Assembly (NCBI GenBank): GCA_021324935.1
Contig: JAJPIE010000075.1
Location: forward strand, 1-64,000
Source of the DNA: Acidobacteriota bacterium
GTDB lineage: Bacteria; Acidobacteriota; Terriglobia; Acidiferrales; UBA7541
Length of the DNA stretch: 64,000 nt
Direction: 5' to 3'
A program made the position numbers and the translations under genes. Shown here in pieces: positions 51,766 through 60,126 of the stretch (its first letter is position 1; every line of letters starts with the position of its first letter). The notes under the pieces are model-generated. The model made no database searches, was not told where the DNA came from, and saw only the letters and a program-made list of their open reading frames with translations.

Positions 51766-53991
51766 CTAGAGATTGTCGAGGAAAAACTTGGTGACGCGCT
51801 CCCAGAGGATGCGCTGCGCGGGCGTATCGCTGACGCCGTGGCCGCGGCCCGGGAAGGCCATCACTTCGACGTATTTGCCGTCAGCGATGAGCTTATCGAT
51901 CAGGGACAGAGTATTGGAGTAGTGGACGTTGTCGTCGCCTGTGCCGTGGGCGATGAGAAGCTTGCCTTTGAGATTGGCGGCATTATTGATGGGCGAGGAC
52001 TTCTCATAGTCGTCCTCATTTTTGGGCAAGAGGCCGAGATAGCGCTCGGTGTAGATCGTATCGTAGAAGTGCCAGTCGGTGACGGGTCCGCCGGCGAATC
52101 CCACCTTGTAGATATCCCCCGCTTCGAACATTGCATGCAGGGTCATGTGGCCGCCGTAGCTCCAGCCCCAGATGCCCATGCGATTGGGATCGACATAGGA
52201 TTGCTTGCGCAGCCAGTCCGCGCCATCGCGCTGGTCGGCGAGTTCCTGCGCGCCAAGGTGAAGGTGAATGGGCTCCTCAAAGACGTGGCCGCGGCCATAG
52301 GAGCCGCGATTATCGAGCGAAAAGATGATGTAGCCCTTTTGCGCCAGCATCTGGTGCCAGAGGAACATGCTGGGACGTCCCCAGGCGTTCACTACGACCT
52401 GGGCGTGTGGGCCTCCATAGGTGTAGGTGAGGACGGGATACTTTTTGGAGGGATCGAAGTTGGGCGGCTTAATCATCGAGCAATACAGCGTGGCGCCGTC
52501 GTGGGACTGGATGGTGAAGAACTCGACGGGAGAGAGATGGTATTGGGTGAGCTCGGGAACTCTGTTTTCCTCGAGAGTGGCGAGTTTGGCGCCGTCGGCG
52601 GAGTAGGAATCGCGGCGCGGAGGGGTCATGACGTTCGAGTAGGTGTCGACGTAGAGTTTGGCGTTAGGGGAAAAAAGAATGTGGTGCGTACCGTCTTCTT
52701 TGGTGAGGCGAGAGAGATGCGAGCCGTCGAAGGAGACGCGATAGAGATGGCGTTCGATCGGAGATTTTTCGGTGGCTGTGAAGTAGACGAAACCCCCGGT
52801 TTCATCGACAGAGTCGATCTGCGAGACTTCCCAGCCACCCTTGGTGAGCTGGGCTAATTCCTTGCCAGAGACGTCGTAGAGATAGAGATGGCGGTAGCCT
52901 GAGCGCTCGCTGGACCAGAGGAAGCGGTTGGAATCCTGGAGGAAACGGAGATCGTCGCTGAGGTTGATCCAATACGCATCTTTTTCCGTAAGGATGGTTT
53001 TCGAGTTTCCGGTGGCGGGTTCGACGAGCAGCAGATCGAGCTGGTTTTGCTCGCGATTCAGGCGCTGAATGGCGAGGTGGCGCGAATCGGGCAGCCAGTT
53101 GACGCGCGGGAGATAGATGTTGGTTTCGGTTCCGGTGTCCATGAGGCGGGGCGCGCCGCCGGAAACCGGAGCGACATAAACGTGGACGATGGGGTTGGCG
53201 CCGCCGGGAACGGGGTAGCGCTCGAGTTCGGCTTCTCCAGAGTAAGACTCGAAATCGACGAGTGGAAATTGCGTGACTTTTCGCTCGTCCATCTCGAGGA
53301 AGGCGATGGATGAGGAATCGGGCGACCACCAGTAGGCGGTGGCGAGGTCGAGTTCCTCGGGATAGACCCAGTCGAGTTCGCCTTTGCGGATTTCCTCGGT
53401 GCCGCCCTCAGTGACGGGGCGTTCTTTGGCGTCGGCGGTGCTGACAAGCCACAGATTGTGGTCGCGAACGAAGCTGACGAATTTCCCGTCGGGAGAGATT
53501 TTCGGGTCGCCGAGATCTTTGGTGCCGGAAACGAGCACGCGGCTGGATTGCGATTGCAGATCGTACCAGGCGAGTGAAGTGGGGCCCTGGAAGAGGATCG
53601 CAGCACCCCCGGGAGCCCACTGATACAGCGGAGGCGCGTGGCGGCCGAGGCCGGTGGCTTGCGTGGCTTTGGCAGCGGGATTGGCCAGCCCGGCTTCCCA
53701 TTTTTCTCCATCGACGAGCAGGGAGCGCTGTCCGGTGGCGGCGTCGACCGCCCAGAGCGCGTGGCGCGTATCTTTGCCACTGCCAGTTGTTTCGACGTAG
53801 GTGAGGCGCTTGCCATCGGGCGACCAGGCAAGGCCGGGATTGAGATGACCGCCGAGGGAGGGAGTGGCGAAGATGCGCTGCAGCGTGATTTCGCCGGGTG
53901 CGGCGGGAGGCTCCTGAGAGGGCGTGGCAAGCGGAATGAAGATGACGGAAAGAGCGGCAGCGGTAAAGCGGAGGGAGGCTCGATGTGACAT
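51766..53991 (-). CDS. Secreted dipeptidyl peptidase IV (S9B family)
   Basis: 741 residues with a signal peptide (1 to about 25). An eight-bladed propeller-like N-terminal domain (about 40-490) carries the Glu-Glu motif in 'DWVYPEELDLATAYWWSPD' that anchors the substrate N-terminus in DPP-IV. The C-terminal alpha/beta-hydrolase domain has Ser611 in 'GWSYGGHM', Asp686 in 'HGTGDDNVH' and His718 in 'GRGHGVSD'. The spacing (75 and 32) is close to human DPP4 (78 and 32). It should release X-Pro or X-Ala dipeptides from peptide N-termini in the periplasm. It is monocistronic. Confidence 0.94.
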   Translation of the reverse strand: MSHRASLRFTAAALSVIFIPLATPSQEPPAAPGEITLQRIFATPSLGGHLNPGLAWSPDGKRLTYVETTGSGKDTRHALWAVDAATGQRSLLVDGEKWEAGLANPAAKATQATGLGRHAPPLYQWAPGGAAILFQGPTSLAWYDLQSQSSRVLVSGTKDLGDPKISPDGKFVSFVRDHNLWLVSTADAKERPVTEGGTEEIRKGELDWVYPEELDLATAYWWSPDSSSIAFLEMDERKVTQFPLVDFESYSGEAELERYPVPGGANPIVHVYVAPVSGGAPRLMDTGTETNIYLPRVNWLPDSRHLAIQRLNREQNQLDLLLVEPATGNSKTILTEKDAYWINLSDDLRFLQDSNRFLWSSERSGYRHLYLYDVSGKELAQLTKGGWEVSQIDSVDETGGFVYFTATEKSPIERHLYRVSFDGSHLSRLTKEDGTHHILFSPNAKLYVDTYSNVMTPPRRDSYSADGAKLATLEENRVPELTQYHLSPVEFFTIQSHDGATLYCSMIKPPNFDPSKKYPVLTYTYGGPHAQVVVNAWGRPSMFLWHQMLAQKGYIIFSLDNRGSYGRGHVFEEPIHLHLGAQELADQRDGADWLRKQSYVDPNRMGIWGWSYGGHMTLHAMFEAGDIYKVGFAGGPVTDWHFYDTIYTERYLGLLPKNEDDYEKSSPINNAANLKGKLLIAHGTGDDNVHYSNTLSLIDKLIADGKYVEVMAFPGRGHGVSDTPAQRILWERVTKFFLDNL

Positions 53992-54107
53992 AAGGCTCCT
54001 AGGAGTTTCGATGCGAAAATGGCTCTTGGAATTTTACGTTGAGATCCTTCGTTGCAAAAGGCGCGGCTTCGCATGGCATGGGTTGGGGCCGCGAGATAAC
54101 GCCAAAG

Positions 54108-54128
54108 GCACAGGGCTGAAGCCTGTGC
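54108..54128. repeat. Type-A hairpin of a two-hairpin element
   Basis: GCACAGG and CCTGTGC around GCTGAAG, followed by TACC. A type-B hairpin follows 16 bases later. Nearly identical in order and sequence to 60053-60126. Confidence 0.75.
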
Positions 54129-54144
54129 TACCCGATCCGCGCAA

Positions 54145-54170
54145 AGCGCCCGCCTCAGAAGGCGGTCGCT
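54145..54170. repeat. Type-B hairpin of a two-hairpin element
   Basis: AGCGCCCGCCT pairs with AGGCGGTCGCT with one mismatch around CAGA, followed by ACAC. It is one of four type-B copies. Confidence 0.75.
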
Positions 54171-54196
54171 ACACAGCGCGGAGGGCCGCAAGCGGA

Positions 54197-54541
54197 TCAG
54201 CCGGGGGGCCAGCGGAAGTGGCGGCCACCGAGCAGGTGCAGGTGGAGATGGAAGACGGACTGGCCGGCGCCAGAGCCGTTGTTGAAGACGGTGCGATAGC
54301 CGGCGAGCAGGTCGCGTTCGGTGGCGAGCTTGGCGGCGACAAGCTGGAGCTTGCCGAGGAGAGCGGCGTCGTCCTGGTGCGCGTCTTGCAGCGCGGCGAA
54401 ATGTTTCCGGGGACAAATTAGAATGTGCGTCGGCGCCTGGGGGCTGATGTCTTCAAAGGCAAAGAGGTCATCGTCTTCATAGACGAGCTTTGCAGGGATC
54501 TGCTTCGCGCCAATTTTGCAGAAAAGGCAGTTGGAGTCCAT
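54197..54541 (-). CDS. HIT-family nucleotide-binding protein (Hint-like)
   Basis: 114 residues from ATG 54541. 'CLFCKIGAKQIPAKLVYEDD' is the standard N-terminus, with a Cys pair used for zinc in many members. The histidine triad is 'FHLHLHLLGGRHF' near the C-terminus, preceded by 'NNGSGAGQSVFH'. Hint proteins hydrolyse nucleoside phosphoramidates and AMP-lysine-type substrates. An in-frame ATG 27 bases upstream is possible but gives a non-conserved extension. Confidence 0.93.
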   Translation of the reverse strand: MDSNCLFCKIGAKQIPAKLVYEDDDLFAFEDISPQAPTHILICPRKHFAALQDAHQDDAALLGKLQLVAAKLATERDLLAGYRTVFNNGSGAGQSVFHLHLHLLGGRHFRWPPG

Positions 54542-54715
54542 GGATAGGTGTACCTCGGCAGTTCCCACTCAATTTACATCAAAACGGAGTCGGGCGGTCT
54601 TAAGCAGGCTTGTGGGCGAATAAGGCGGCGTACCTTTCGATTACCATCTTGGCCAGCCGCCGCCATACCGTACCCGGCGCGGGCCGACCTAAAGGTGGGC
54701 CAATACAAAAGGCGG

Positions 54716-55480
54716 CTATTTTTCGTCGAGGCGAACGACGAAGGGAGTAAAGCCCTCGGCGCTACGAAGTTTGTCGCCGAAGTCCTGCGCGGCCTGTTCG
54801 CCGGAAACTTTGCCGACGCGCACGCGATAGAAAGTGCCGTCGGGGGAATCATACTGTTGAATGAAGACGGGAGAATAGGTGGAGCTGAGGCGATCGCGGA
54901 GGCGATTGGCGTTCGCAGGATCCTTGAAAGCGCCGACCTGCACGGTGAAGAAGCCGGTGGTAACGTCCACGTTGCCCAGAACTTCGAGGCGCACAGGAAC
55001 AACACCGGGACCCACGGATTCGATTTCGCGGGCGGCGGCAAGCGAAAGGTCGATGATGCGGTTGCTGACGAAAGGGCCGCGATCGGTGATGCGCACGGTG
55101 GTGGACTTACCGTTATTGAGATTGGTGACGCGCACCATGGTGTCGAACGGAAGCGTGCGGTGCGCGGCGGTGAGTTTGTACATGTCGTAGATCTCGCCGT
55201 TCGAGGAGCGGCGGCCGTTGAAGGGATTGCCATACCAGGAGGCGTTGCCTTCCTCCAGGTAGCCGACGGGCGCGGGAGCGACAGGCGTCTTGGGAGACTT
55301 GGGATGCGCCGGAGCGGAAGGAACGGAGGTTTCGCTTTTTGCGGTTTCGGAGCTTGCTTCAGGAGTTGACGCGGGAGGAGCCGGGGGACGATTCGTGGCG
55401 TGATGGCGCGCCGCGCAGCCAATCAGGAGTTGCGCGGCGAAACACCAGGCGGCGGAAGCGCGGAGGCGGGCCGGGGTCAC
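54716..55480 (-). CDS. rlpA: Septal ring lytic transglycosylase RlpA-like lipoprotein with SPOR domain
   Basis: 254 residues. The GTG start at 55480 overlaps the stop of the small upstream gene (GTGA). The signal peptide has a lipobox 'LLIGC'. A Pro/Ser/Ala-rich linker leads to a double-psi beta barrel ('GNASWYGNPFNGRRSSNGEIY', split; 'AAHRTLPFDTMVRVTNL'; 'ITDRGPFVSNRIIDLS'), including the conserved Asp-Arg-Gly-Pro. The C-terminal SPOR domain ('TGFFTVQVGAFKDPANANRL') targets denuded septal peptidoglycan. RlpA proteins cleave naked glycan strands at division. Confidence 0.93.
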   Translation of the reverse strand: MTPARLRASAAWCFAAQLLIGCAARHHATNRPPAPPASTPEASSETAKSETSVPSAPAHPKSPKTPVAPAPVGYLEEGNASWYGNPFNGRRSSNGEIYDMYKLTAAHRTLPFDTMVRVTNLNNGKSTTVRITDRGPFVSNRIIDLSLAAAREIESVGPGVVPVRLEVLGNVDVTTGFFTVQVGAFKDPANANRLRDRLSSTYSPVFIQQYDSPDGTFYRVRVGKVSGEQAAQDFGDKLRSAEGFTPFVVRLDEK

Positions 55481-55686
55481 GGTTTCGGTTGGGAGGATTC
55501 CTGGGCGGCGCGCGCGGCGACGCGGGCTTCGAGCTTGCGGGCGGCTTCCGAAAGTTTTTCCGAGGCTTCGCGTAGTACTTGAGCCGTGCGCTTTTCGGTG
55601 GCGGGGGCGACTTCTTCTTCGACATATTTGCGCAGGCGGGTCAACTCCTCGTCGAGCCGCTTGCCGATGTCTTCAAATTTGTCCAT
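55477..55686 (-). CDS. Small coiled-coil protein upstream of rlpA
   Basis: 69 residues, MDKFEDIGKRLDEELTRLRK..., with heptad-like Leu/Val/Ala spacing throughout and a short Ser/Gln/Pro tail. No signal peptide and no membrane segment. Its stop overlaps the rlpA start by four bases, so the two genes are translationally coupled. The family is not recognised. The coupling suggests a role near the division septum, but that is inference. Confidence 0.7.
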   Translation of the reverse strand: MDKFEDIGKRLDEELTRLRKYVEEEVAPATEKRTAQVLREASEKLSEAARKLEARVAARAAQESSQPKP

Positions 55687-55766
55687 GCTGCCCCCCGGGC
55701 GCCCTCACGAACGGCGAGATGCGTTTCCGGTATTATAGAAACGCGAATTAGCGACCGCAAGGAGGA

Positions 55767-56681
55767 GTGTTGGCCCTTCCCTATCGTTGGCAATACCGAG
55801 TGGACCGCTGGAAGAAGATATTCGGCGGGATGTTTGGCGGCGGGGAGAAGCGTCCGCAATTGTGCCCCGCCTGCGGGTCCCTTGTGGGGATTAATGCGAC
55901 GCGGTGCCATCAGTGTGGCGCGAATTTGCGGTTCGGGCTGGCGGCGTGGAGCAAGGGCTTGGCGGAATTTTTTGGCGGGCACGCGCCGGTGACCGTGGCG
56001 ATTCTGATCGCGAACATCGTGATGTTCGCGGCGGAATTGATGGGAACGATGCAGGCAGGACAGTTCGGCGGGCTGAGCATTCTGTGGGGAATGAACGGAG
56101 AGACACTCTACCGCCTGGGCGCGTGTTTTCCCCCGAGTCTTTTCCAGGGTAACGAATGGTACCGGTTGATCACAGCGATGTACCTGCACGGCGGGTTGAT
56201 CCACATCGGCTTCAACATGATGGTGTTTCTGGACCTGGGGCCGATTGTGGAAGAAGTGTATGGCTCGGCGCGGTATCTGTTTTTGTACACGCTGATGGGC
56301 GCGGTAAGTTTCGTGGTGAGCGCGCTGGCGGGACATTTCTCGCTGGGAGCGAGCGGCGCAATTCTGGGATTGGTGGGTTTACTGATCGCGATCACAACAC
56401 GGCGAGGCGGAGAGTATATGCGCGAACTGCGATCGCGGTTGATTTCGTGGGTAGTCACAATTTTTGCGATCGGCCTGCTGTTTTCGGGGATGCGTACGGA
56501 CAATTGGGCGCACGCCGGAGGCTTGGCGGCCGGGTTTGCACTGGGCAAGCTATTTGCGGACCGCACACCGATGAGCGGGCCGGAAACGACGCGGGCGTAT
56601 GCGCTGGGGTGGGTGGCAGGGTTAGTCACGCTGGCGTGTTTTGCGTTGATGGTGGTGCATTATCGGGATGCGGTGCCCTAG
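55767..56681 (+). CDS. Rhomboid-family intramembrane serine protease with zinc-ribbon N-terminus
   Basis: 304 residues. The start is ambiguous: GTG 55767 is very close to the GGAGG; TTG 55770 is an alternative. A cytoplasmic zinc ribbon precedes the membrane part ('CPACGSLVGINATRCHQCG', four Cys). Six to seven helices follow, with 'EWYRLITAMYLHGGLIHIGFN' (the HxxxN region of helix 2), catalytic Ser in 'LGASGAILG' and His in 'NWAHAGGLAAGFALG'. It would cleave membrane-spanning substrates within the bilayer. The zinc ribbon may recruit a partner. Confidence 0.92.
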   Translation: MLALPYRWQYRVDRWKKIFGGMFGGGEKRPQLCPACGSLVGINATRCHQCGANLRFGLAAWSKGLAEFFGGHAPVTVAILIANIVMFAAELMGTMQAGQFGGLSILWGMNGETLYRLGACFPPSLFQGNEWYRLITAMYLHGGLIHIGFNMMVFLDLGPIVEEVYGSARYLFLYTLMGAVSFVVSALAGHFSLGASGAILGLVGLLIAITTRRGGEYMRELRSRLISWVVTIFAIGLLFSGMRTDNWAHAGGLAAGFALGKLFADRTPMSGPETTRAYALGWVAGLVTLACFALMVVHYRDAVP

Positions 56682-56758
56682 CGGGCGGCGAGTCTGTTGG
56701 ATGGAATAAGAAGTGCATTCCTGAAAGTCGCGGGGTGCGACTCTCAAAAACACGGAAT

Positions 56759-56776
56759 GCCGGTCTAAAGTCCGGC
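56759..56776. repeat. Type-A intergenic hairpin between convergent genes
   Basis: GCCGG and CCGGC around TCTAAAGT, followed by CACTACAC. A separate stem AGTCGC-GGGGT-GCGACT lies at 56726-56742. Both are in the convergent gap between the rhomboid and pgsA-like genes. Confidence 0.65.
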
Positions 56777-56789
56777 CACTACACAAGGC

Positions 56790-57344
56790 TCAAGAGGAGT
56801 GGTGGAGACGGCGGGCGACGGTGACGGCGTAGTGGAAGCCGGAGATTACCACGAAGGCGGCGACGCCATAACCCAGATCGTGGAGCAGCACGGCGACGCG
56901 CGGGTCCGGATAAGCGGCGCCGTAAAGAGTGAAGAACACCAGGGAAATTTCAAAGAACGTGGTGGCTTTGCCAAGCAGGCTGGGCGGGAAGGGCCGGTAG
57001 CCCTGGATGATGAGAATGACGGCGGCGACGGTGAGCAAAAGGATGTCCCGGCTAATAACCAGAATGGCGAGCCACCAGCCGATCTTTTTGTCCATCGCGA
57101 GAACGATAAACGAAGAGGAGAGCAGGAGCTTATCGGCGATCGGGTCGAGGTAAGCGCCTAGGGCGGATTTCTGGTTGAGGCTGCGGGCAAGCAGGCCGTC
57201 GAGGGCGTCGGTGGCGGCGCTGACGACCAGGACCAACAAGGCCCACGCGTATTCTTCATAGAAAATCAGAATCAGGAAAAGCGGCAGGAAGCCCAGGCGG
57301 AGGAATGTGATTTGGTTGGGTACCGTCCAGATGCGGCCTTTCAT
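56790..57344 (-). CDS. CDP-alcohol phosphatidyltransferase (PgsA-like)
   Basis: 184 residues, five to six membrane helices. The full CDP-alcohol phosphotransferase motif is present in order: 'DALDGLLARSLNQKSALG' then 'AYLDPIAD', matching DxxDGxxARx8GxxxDxxxD. This catalyses transfer of a phosphatidyl group from CDP-diacylglycerol. 'MKGRIWTVPNQITFLRLGFLP' is the usual start of the PgsA (glycerol-3-phosphate) subgroup. Which alcohol is used cannot be proven from sequence. Confidence 0.92.
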   Translation of the reverse strand: MKGRIWTVPNQITFLRLGFLPLFLILIFYEEYAWALLVLVVSAATDALDGLLARSLNQKSALGAYLDPIADKLLLSSSFIVLAMDKKIGWWLAILVISRDILLLTVAAVILIIQGYRPFPPSLLGKATTFFEISLVFFTLYGAAYPDPRVAVLLHDLGYGVAAFVVISGFHYAVTVARRLHHSS

Positions 57345-57405
57345 TGGGTAAAGTTTAAAGATAAAAGTTCAAAGTTTAAAGTTCAAAGAGCGGGAAGAGC
57401 TTCAC

Positions 57406-57714
57406 CTAGGCGAACTGGGAGAGGTAGTCGTTCAGCGTGCGGCCAATTTTGCGCTGGAAGACATCCGCCATGGAGGGAATAGAGCCGGAGGGCTCGTCGA
57501 GGGAGATGCGCTCGACACGGGTCATGGGGAAAAAGATGGTCGGAAGTCCGACGCGCTCCGCTTCAAGCGAATTGATTTGGCTGACAAAATGGTCGAAAGA
57601 GTTGAGGTCGATGCCGCGCATGGTGACGCCGCTTGTGTTGATTTCGAGCAAGATGCCCCAGACCTTTTCCTTGGGGGTGTGCAGACTGACGATGACGATG
57701 GAATTGGGATTCAT
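57406..57714 (-). CDS. Conserved hypothetical protein, small beta-rich
   Basis: 102 residues from ATG 57714: MNPNSIVIVSLHTPKEKVWG, then 'ILLEINTSGVTMRGIDLNSFD' (split) and 'VGLPTIFFPMTRVERISLDE'. The early 'VIVSLHTPKEKVWGILLE' reads like an Sm-like or PRC-like beta barrel edge. The C-terminus ends 'MADVFQRKIGRTLNDYLSQF'. The family is not recognised by name, and the upstream in-frame extension is noncoding in character. It lies between pgsA-like and scoB genes on the same strand. Confidence 0.7.
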   Translation of the reverse strand: MNPNSIVIVSLHTPKEKVWGILLEINTSGVTMRGIDLNSFDHFVSQINSLEAERVGLPTIFFPMTRVERISLDEPSGSIPSMADVFQRKIGRTLNDYLSQFA

Positions 57715-57802
57715 GAAATTTTCCGTATGATTCCAACTTACCCCAGGCGGACAGGGATTGCAGCAGCGGCATAGGGCGAGTTTCCAAATCGCGTACGGCA
57801 AC

Positions 57803-57828
57803 AGCGCCCGCTTCGAAATGCGGCCGCT
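57803..57828. repeat. Type-B hairpin overlapping the scoB stop codon
   Basis: AGCGCCCGCTT pairs with ATGCGGCCGCT (two mismatches) around CGAA, followed by ACAA. The CTA at 57827-57829 is the TAG stop of scoB on the minus strand. Confidence 0.75.
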
Positions 57829-58498
57829 ACAATGGCATTGCCGCCGGGCCCCCGGCAGGCAAGTGGAGTTGCGGTTCGGTGAGCGATTGGACCTGTTCGA
57901 GCGTCGCGTCCGGGGCGAGTTCACGGAGGACGAGGCCTTGCGGGGTGACGTCGATGAAGGCGAGTTCGGTGACGATGTGATCCACGACTTCAACACCGGT
58001 GAGCGGGAGGGTGCACTTTTTCAGGATCTTCGGCCTGGCGTCGCGCGTGGCGTGTTCCATGGCGATGAAGACGCGCTTGGCACCAGCGACGAGATCCATT
58101 GCGCCGCCCATGCCTTTCAGCATTTTGCCGGGGATGGCCCAATTGGCGAGAGTTCCCTTTTCGTCGACCTGAAGCGCGCCGAGGACGGTGAGGTCCACGT
58201 GCGAACCGCGAATCATGGCGAAGGAATCGGCGGAGGAAAAATAGCAGCTGCCGGGAATTTCGGTGACGGTTTCCTTGCCGGCATTGATTAGATCGGGATC
58301 GACTTCGGAGTCAAGTGGGTACGGGCCGACGCCGAGCATGCCGTTTTCGGATTGCAGTATGACGTCCATGCCGGACGGCACGTAGTTAGCGACGAGCGTG
58401 GGCATGCCGATGCCGAGATTGACGTAGTAGCCGTCGCGGAGTTCCTTCGCTATGCGGCGGGCAATGCGTTCGCGTTTTTGGTCTTCGGTGAGTGGCAT
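57827..58498 (-). CDS. scoB: 3-oxoacid CoA-transferase subunit B
   Basis: 223 residues from ATG 58498. Transfers CoA between a 3-oxoacid and another acid such as succinate, together with subunit A. '[28 protein letters not shown]' (split) and '[13 protein letters not shown]' are diagnostic; the Glu in SENG forms the acyl-enzyme intermediate. '[13 protein letters not shown]' and '[17 protein letters not shown]' complete the fold. It lies 82 bases downstream of subunit A, with a hairpin in the gap. Confidence 0.93.
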   Translation of the reverse strand: MPLTEDQKRERIARRIAKELRDGYYVNLGIGMPTLVANYVPSGMDVILQSENGMLGVGPYPLDSEVDPDLINAGKETVTEIPGSCYFSSADSFAMIRGSHVDLTVLGALQVDEKGTLANWAIPGKMLKGMGGAMDLVAGAKRVFIAMEHATRDARPKILKKCTLPLTGVEVVDHIVTELAFIDVTPQGLVLRELAPDATLEQVQSLTEPQLHLPAGGPAAMPL

Positions 58499-58560
58499 GT
58501 TGTCAGTTCTCAGTTCTCGGTTTTTAGTTTTTAGTTTATAGCCCAATCTGCCGAAATGCT

Positions 58561-58578
58561 GCCGGACTAAAGCCCGGC
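58561..58578. repeat. Type-A hairpin at the 3' end of scoA
   Basis: GCCGG and CCGGC around ACTAAAGC, two bases from the scoA stop codon (58581-58583). Short AG-TTTTT-AG tandem repeats lie at 58499-58540. Confidence 0.6.
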
Positions 58579-58580
58579 GC

Positions 58581-59273
58581 CTATTTGCGAACCGTACGTT
58601 TTTCGATTCGCTTGACGTAATTTGCGCCCTGAAAGATGGCGTCAATGTAGATGCCGGGCGTATGGACCTGATCGGGCGGCAGGTCGCCGGGTTCGACGAG
58701 GTGCTCGACTTCGGCGATGACGTGGTCGGCGGCGGTGGCCATCACGGGATTGAAGTTGCGGGCGGTTTTGCGGTAGAGGAGATTGCCCCAGCGGTCGCCC
58801 TTCCAGGCCTTGATGAAGGCGAAATTGCCGCGAAGGGCGCGTTCGAGAACGTAATGGCGGCCGTCGAATTCGCGGGTTTCCTTGGCGTCGGCGACCATGG
58901 TGCCGTAGCCGGTGGGCGTGTAGAAAGCGGGGATGCCGGCGCCACCGGCGCGGAGGCGTTCGGCGAGCGTGCCTTGCGGGTTGAGTTCGACCTGCAAATC
59001 GCCGCTGAGGACAAGCTTTTCGAAAAGCTTGTTTTCGCCGACGTAGGTGGAGATCATTTTTTTGACTTGGCGATTTTGCAGGAGCAGGCCGATGCCGAAG
59101 TCGTCGGTGCCGGCGTTGTTGCTGACGACGGTGAGGTCTTTGATGCCCTTGCGGCGGACCGCGTCGATGAGATTTTCCGGGATGCCGCAGAGGCCGAAGC
59201 CGCCCATCAGGATGGTCATGCCGTCGCGCAGGTTGGCGATGGCGGCGTCGGCGGAGTCGATGCGTTTGTCCAT
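58581..59273 (-). CDS. scoA: 3-oxoacid CoA-transferase subunit A
   Basis: 230 residues. '[24 protein letters not shown]' (split) is the family signature at the N-terminus, followed by '[19 protein letters not shown]' and '[14 protein letters not shown]'. '[30 protein letters not shown]' (split) forms the CoA pocket. It pairs with scoB just downstream. The pair supports use or production of acetoacetate-type acids. No thiolase or other degradation gene is adjacent. Confidence 0.93.
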   Translation of the reverse strand: MDKRIDSADAAIANLRDGMTILMGGFGLCGIPENLIDAVRRKGIKDLTVVSNNAGTDDFGIGLLLQNRQVKKMISTYVGENKLFEKLVLSGDLQVELNPQGTLAERLRAGGAGIPAFYTPTGYGTMVADAKETREFDGRHYVLERALRGNFAFIKAWKGDRWGNLLYRKTARNFNPVMATAADHVIAEVEHLVEPGDLPPDQVHTPGIYIDAIFQGANYVKRIEKRTVRK

Positions 59274-59442
59274 GAGCTTGTCCGAGAATTACCCGGACAG
59301 AGTTTACCCCAAGTTTTGCGGGCTTGGGAGTAGCCGTACCGAGTGAACATTTCGAGAAGTTTGTGCGTAATGGGATGGGGAGAGCTTACGAACATTCAAG
59401 GGTCCAAAAACTGAGACCATGGTGATTCCGAAGGGAGGCGTT

Positions 59443-60054
59443 ATGCGAAAGAGTTTGGGATTTTGCGGCGTGGGCTTGGCGCTCCTGGTTCTGGGAGTGG
59501 CGCTGGTTCCGGCGGATCAGGGCAGCCCGGCACCGGCGAATGTGCCGCAATATACGGCGGACGGACAATTGAAGTTCCCGGAGAATTACCGGGAGTGGGT
59601 GTACCTGAGCAGCGGGCTGGATATGAGCTACCGGAACGACATGCAGATGGATCACTCGATGTTCGACAACGTGTTTGTGAATCCGGAGGCGTATAAATAT
59701 TTTTTGGCGAACGGGAGCTGGCCGGACAAGACCATGCTGGTGCTGGAAGCGCGCAAGGCAGAAACGAAGTCCGCCATCAACAAGGCGGGAAAGTATCAGA
59801 CGACGGAATTGATGGGGCAGGAAGTACACGTCAAGGACGAAAGCCGGTTTCCGGGGAAATGGGCGTTTTTCGGTTTCGACGGCACGCCGACGGCGCGGAT
59901 GTTGCCGACAGAGATGGAATGCTATTCGTGCCACGCTCAGCATACCGCGGTGGATACGACGTTTGTGCAGTTTTATCCGACGTTGATCGAGATCGCGAAG
60001 AAGAAGGGGACATTGAGCCCGGCGTACGTGAAGGAAGAAGCGGCAGCGAAGTAG
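59443..60054 (+). CDS. Cytochrome P460-domain protein
   Basis: 203 residues from ATG 59443, with AAGGGAGG upstream. The signal peptide 'MRKSLGFCGVGLALLVLGVAL' is split by no charged residues until 'VPADQ'. The P460 fold is seen in 'LKFPENYREWVYLSSGLDM' and 'WPDKTMLVLEARKAETKSA'. The covalent haem site is CYSCH at 160-164 (CxxCH). True P460 enzymes oxidise hydroxylamine using a Lys crosslink to haem; the crosslinking Lys cannot be verified here. Many soil bacteria carry such proteins without being ammonia oxidisers. Confidence 0.85.
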   Translation: MRKSLGFCGVGLALLVLGVALVPADQGSPAPANVPQYTADGQLKFPENYREWVYLSSGLDMSYRNDMQMDHSMFDNVFVNPEAYKYFLANGSWPDKTMLVLEARKAETKSAINKAGKYQTTELMGQEVHVKDESRFPGKWAFFGFDGTPTARMLPTEMECYSCHAQHTAVDTTFVQFYPTLIEIAKKKGTLSPAYVKEEAAAK

Positions 60055-60074
60055 CACAGGCTGAAGCCTGTGCT
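60053..60074. repeat. Type-A hairpin abutting the P460 stop codon
   Basis: AGCACAGGC and GCCTGTGCT form a perfect 9-bp stem around TGAA, starting inside the TAG stop (60052-60054) of the P460 gene. Confidence 0.8.
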
Positions 60075-60080
60075 ACACGG

Positions 60081-60126
60081 AGCGCCCGCCTCCCTTCTGC
60101 GTCTGGGCAAGTAGAAGGCGCGCGCT
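60081..60126. repeat. Type-B hairpin overlapping the tyrA stop codon, with enlarged loop
   Basis: AGCGCCCGCC at the left and GGCGCGCGCT at the right, with an extra stretch between them. The CTA at 60125-60127 is the TAG stop of tyrA on the minus strand. Hairpins A and B fill the whole convergent gap. Confidence 0.7.
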
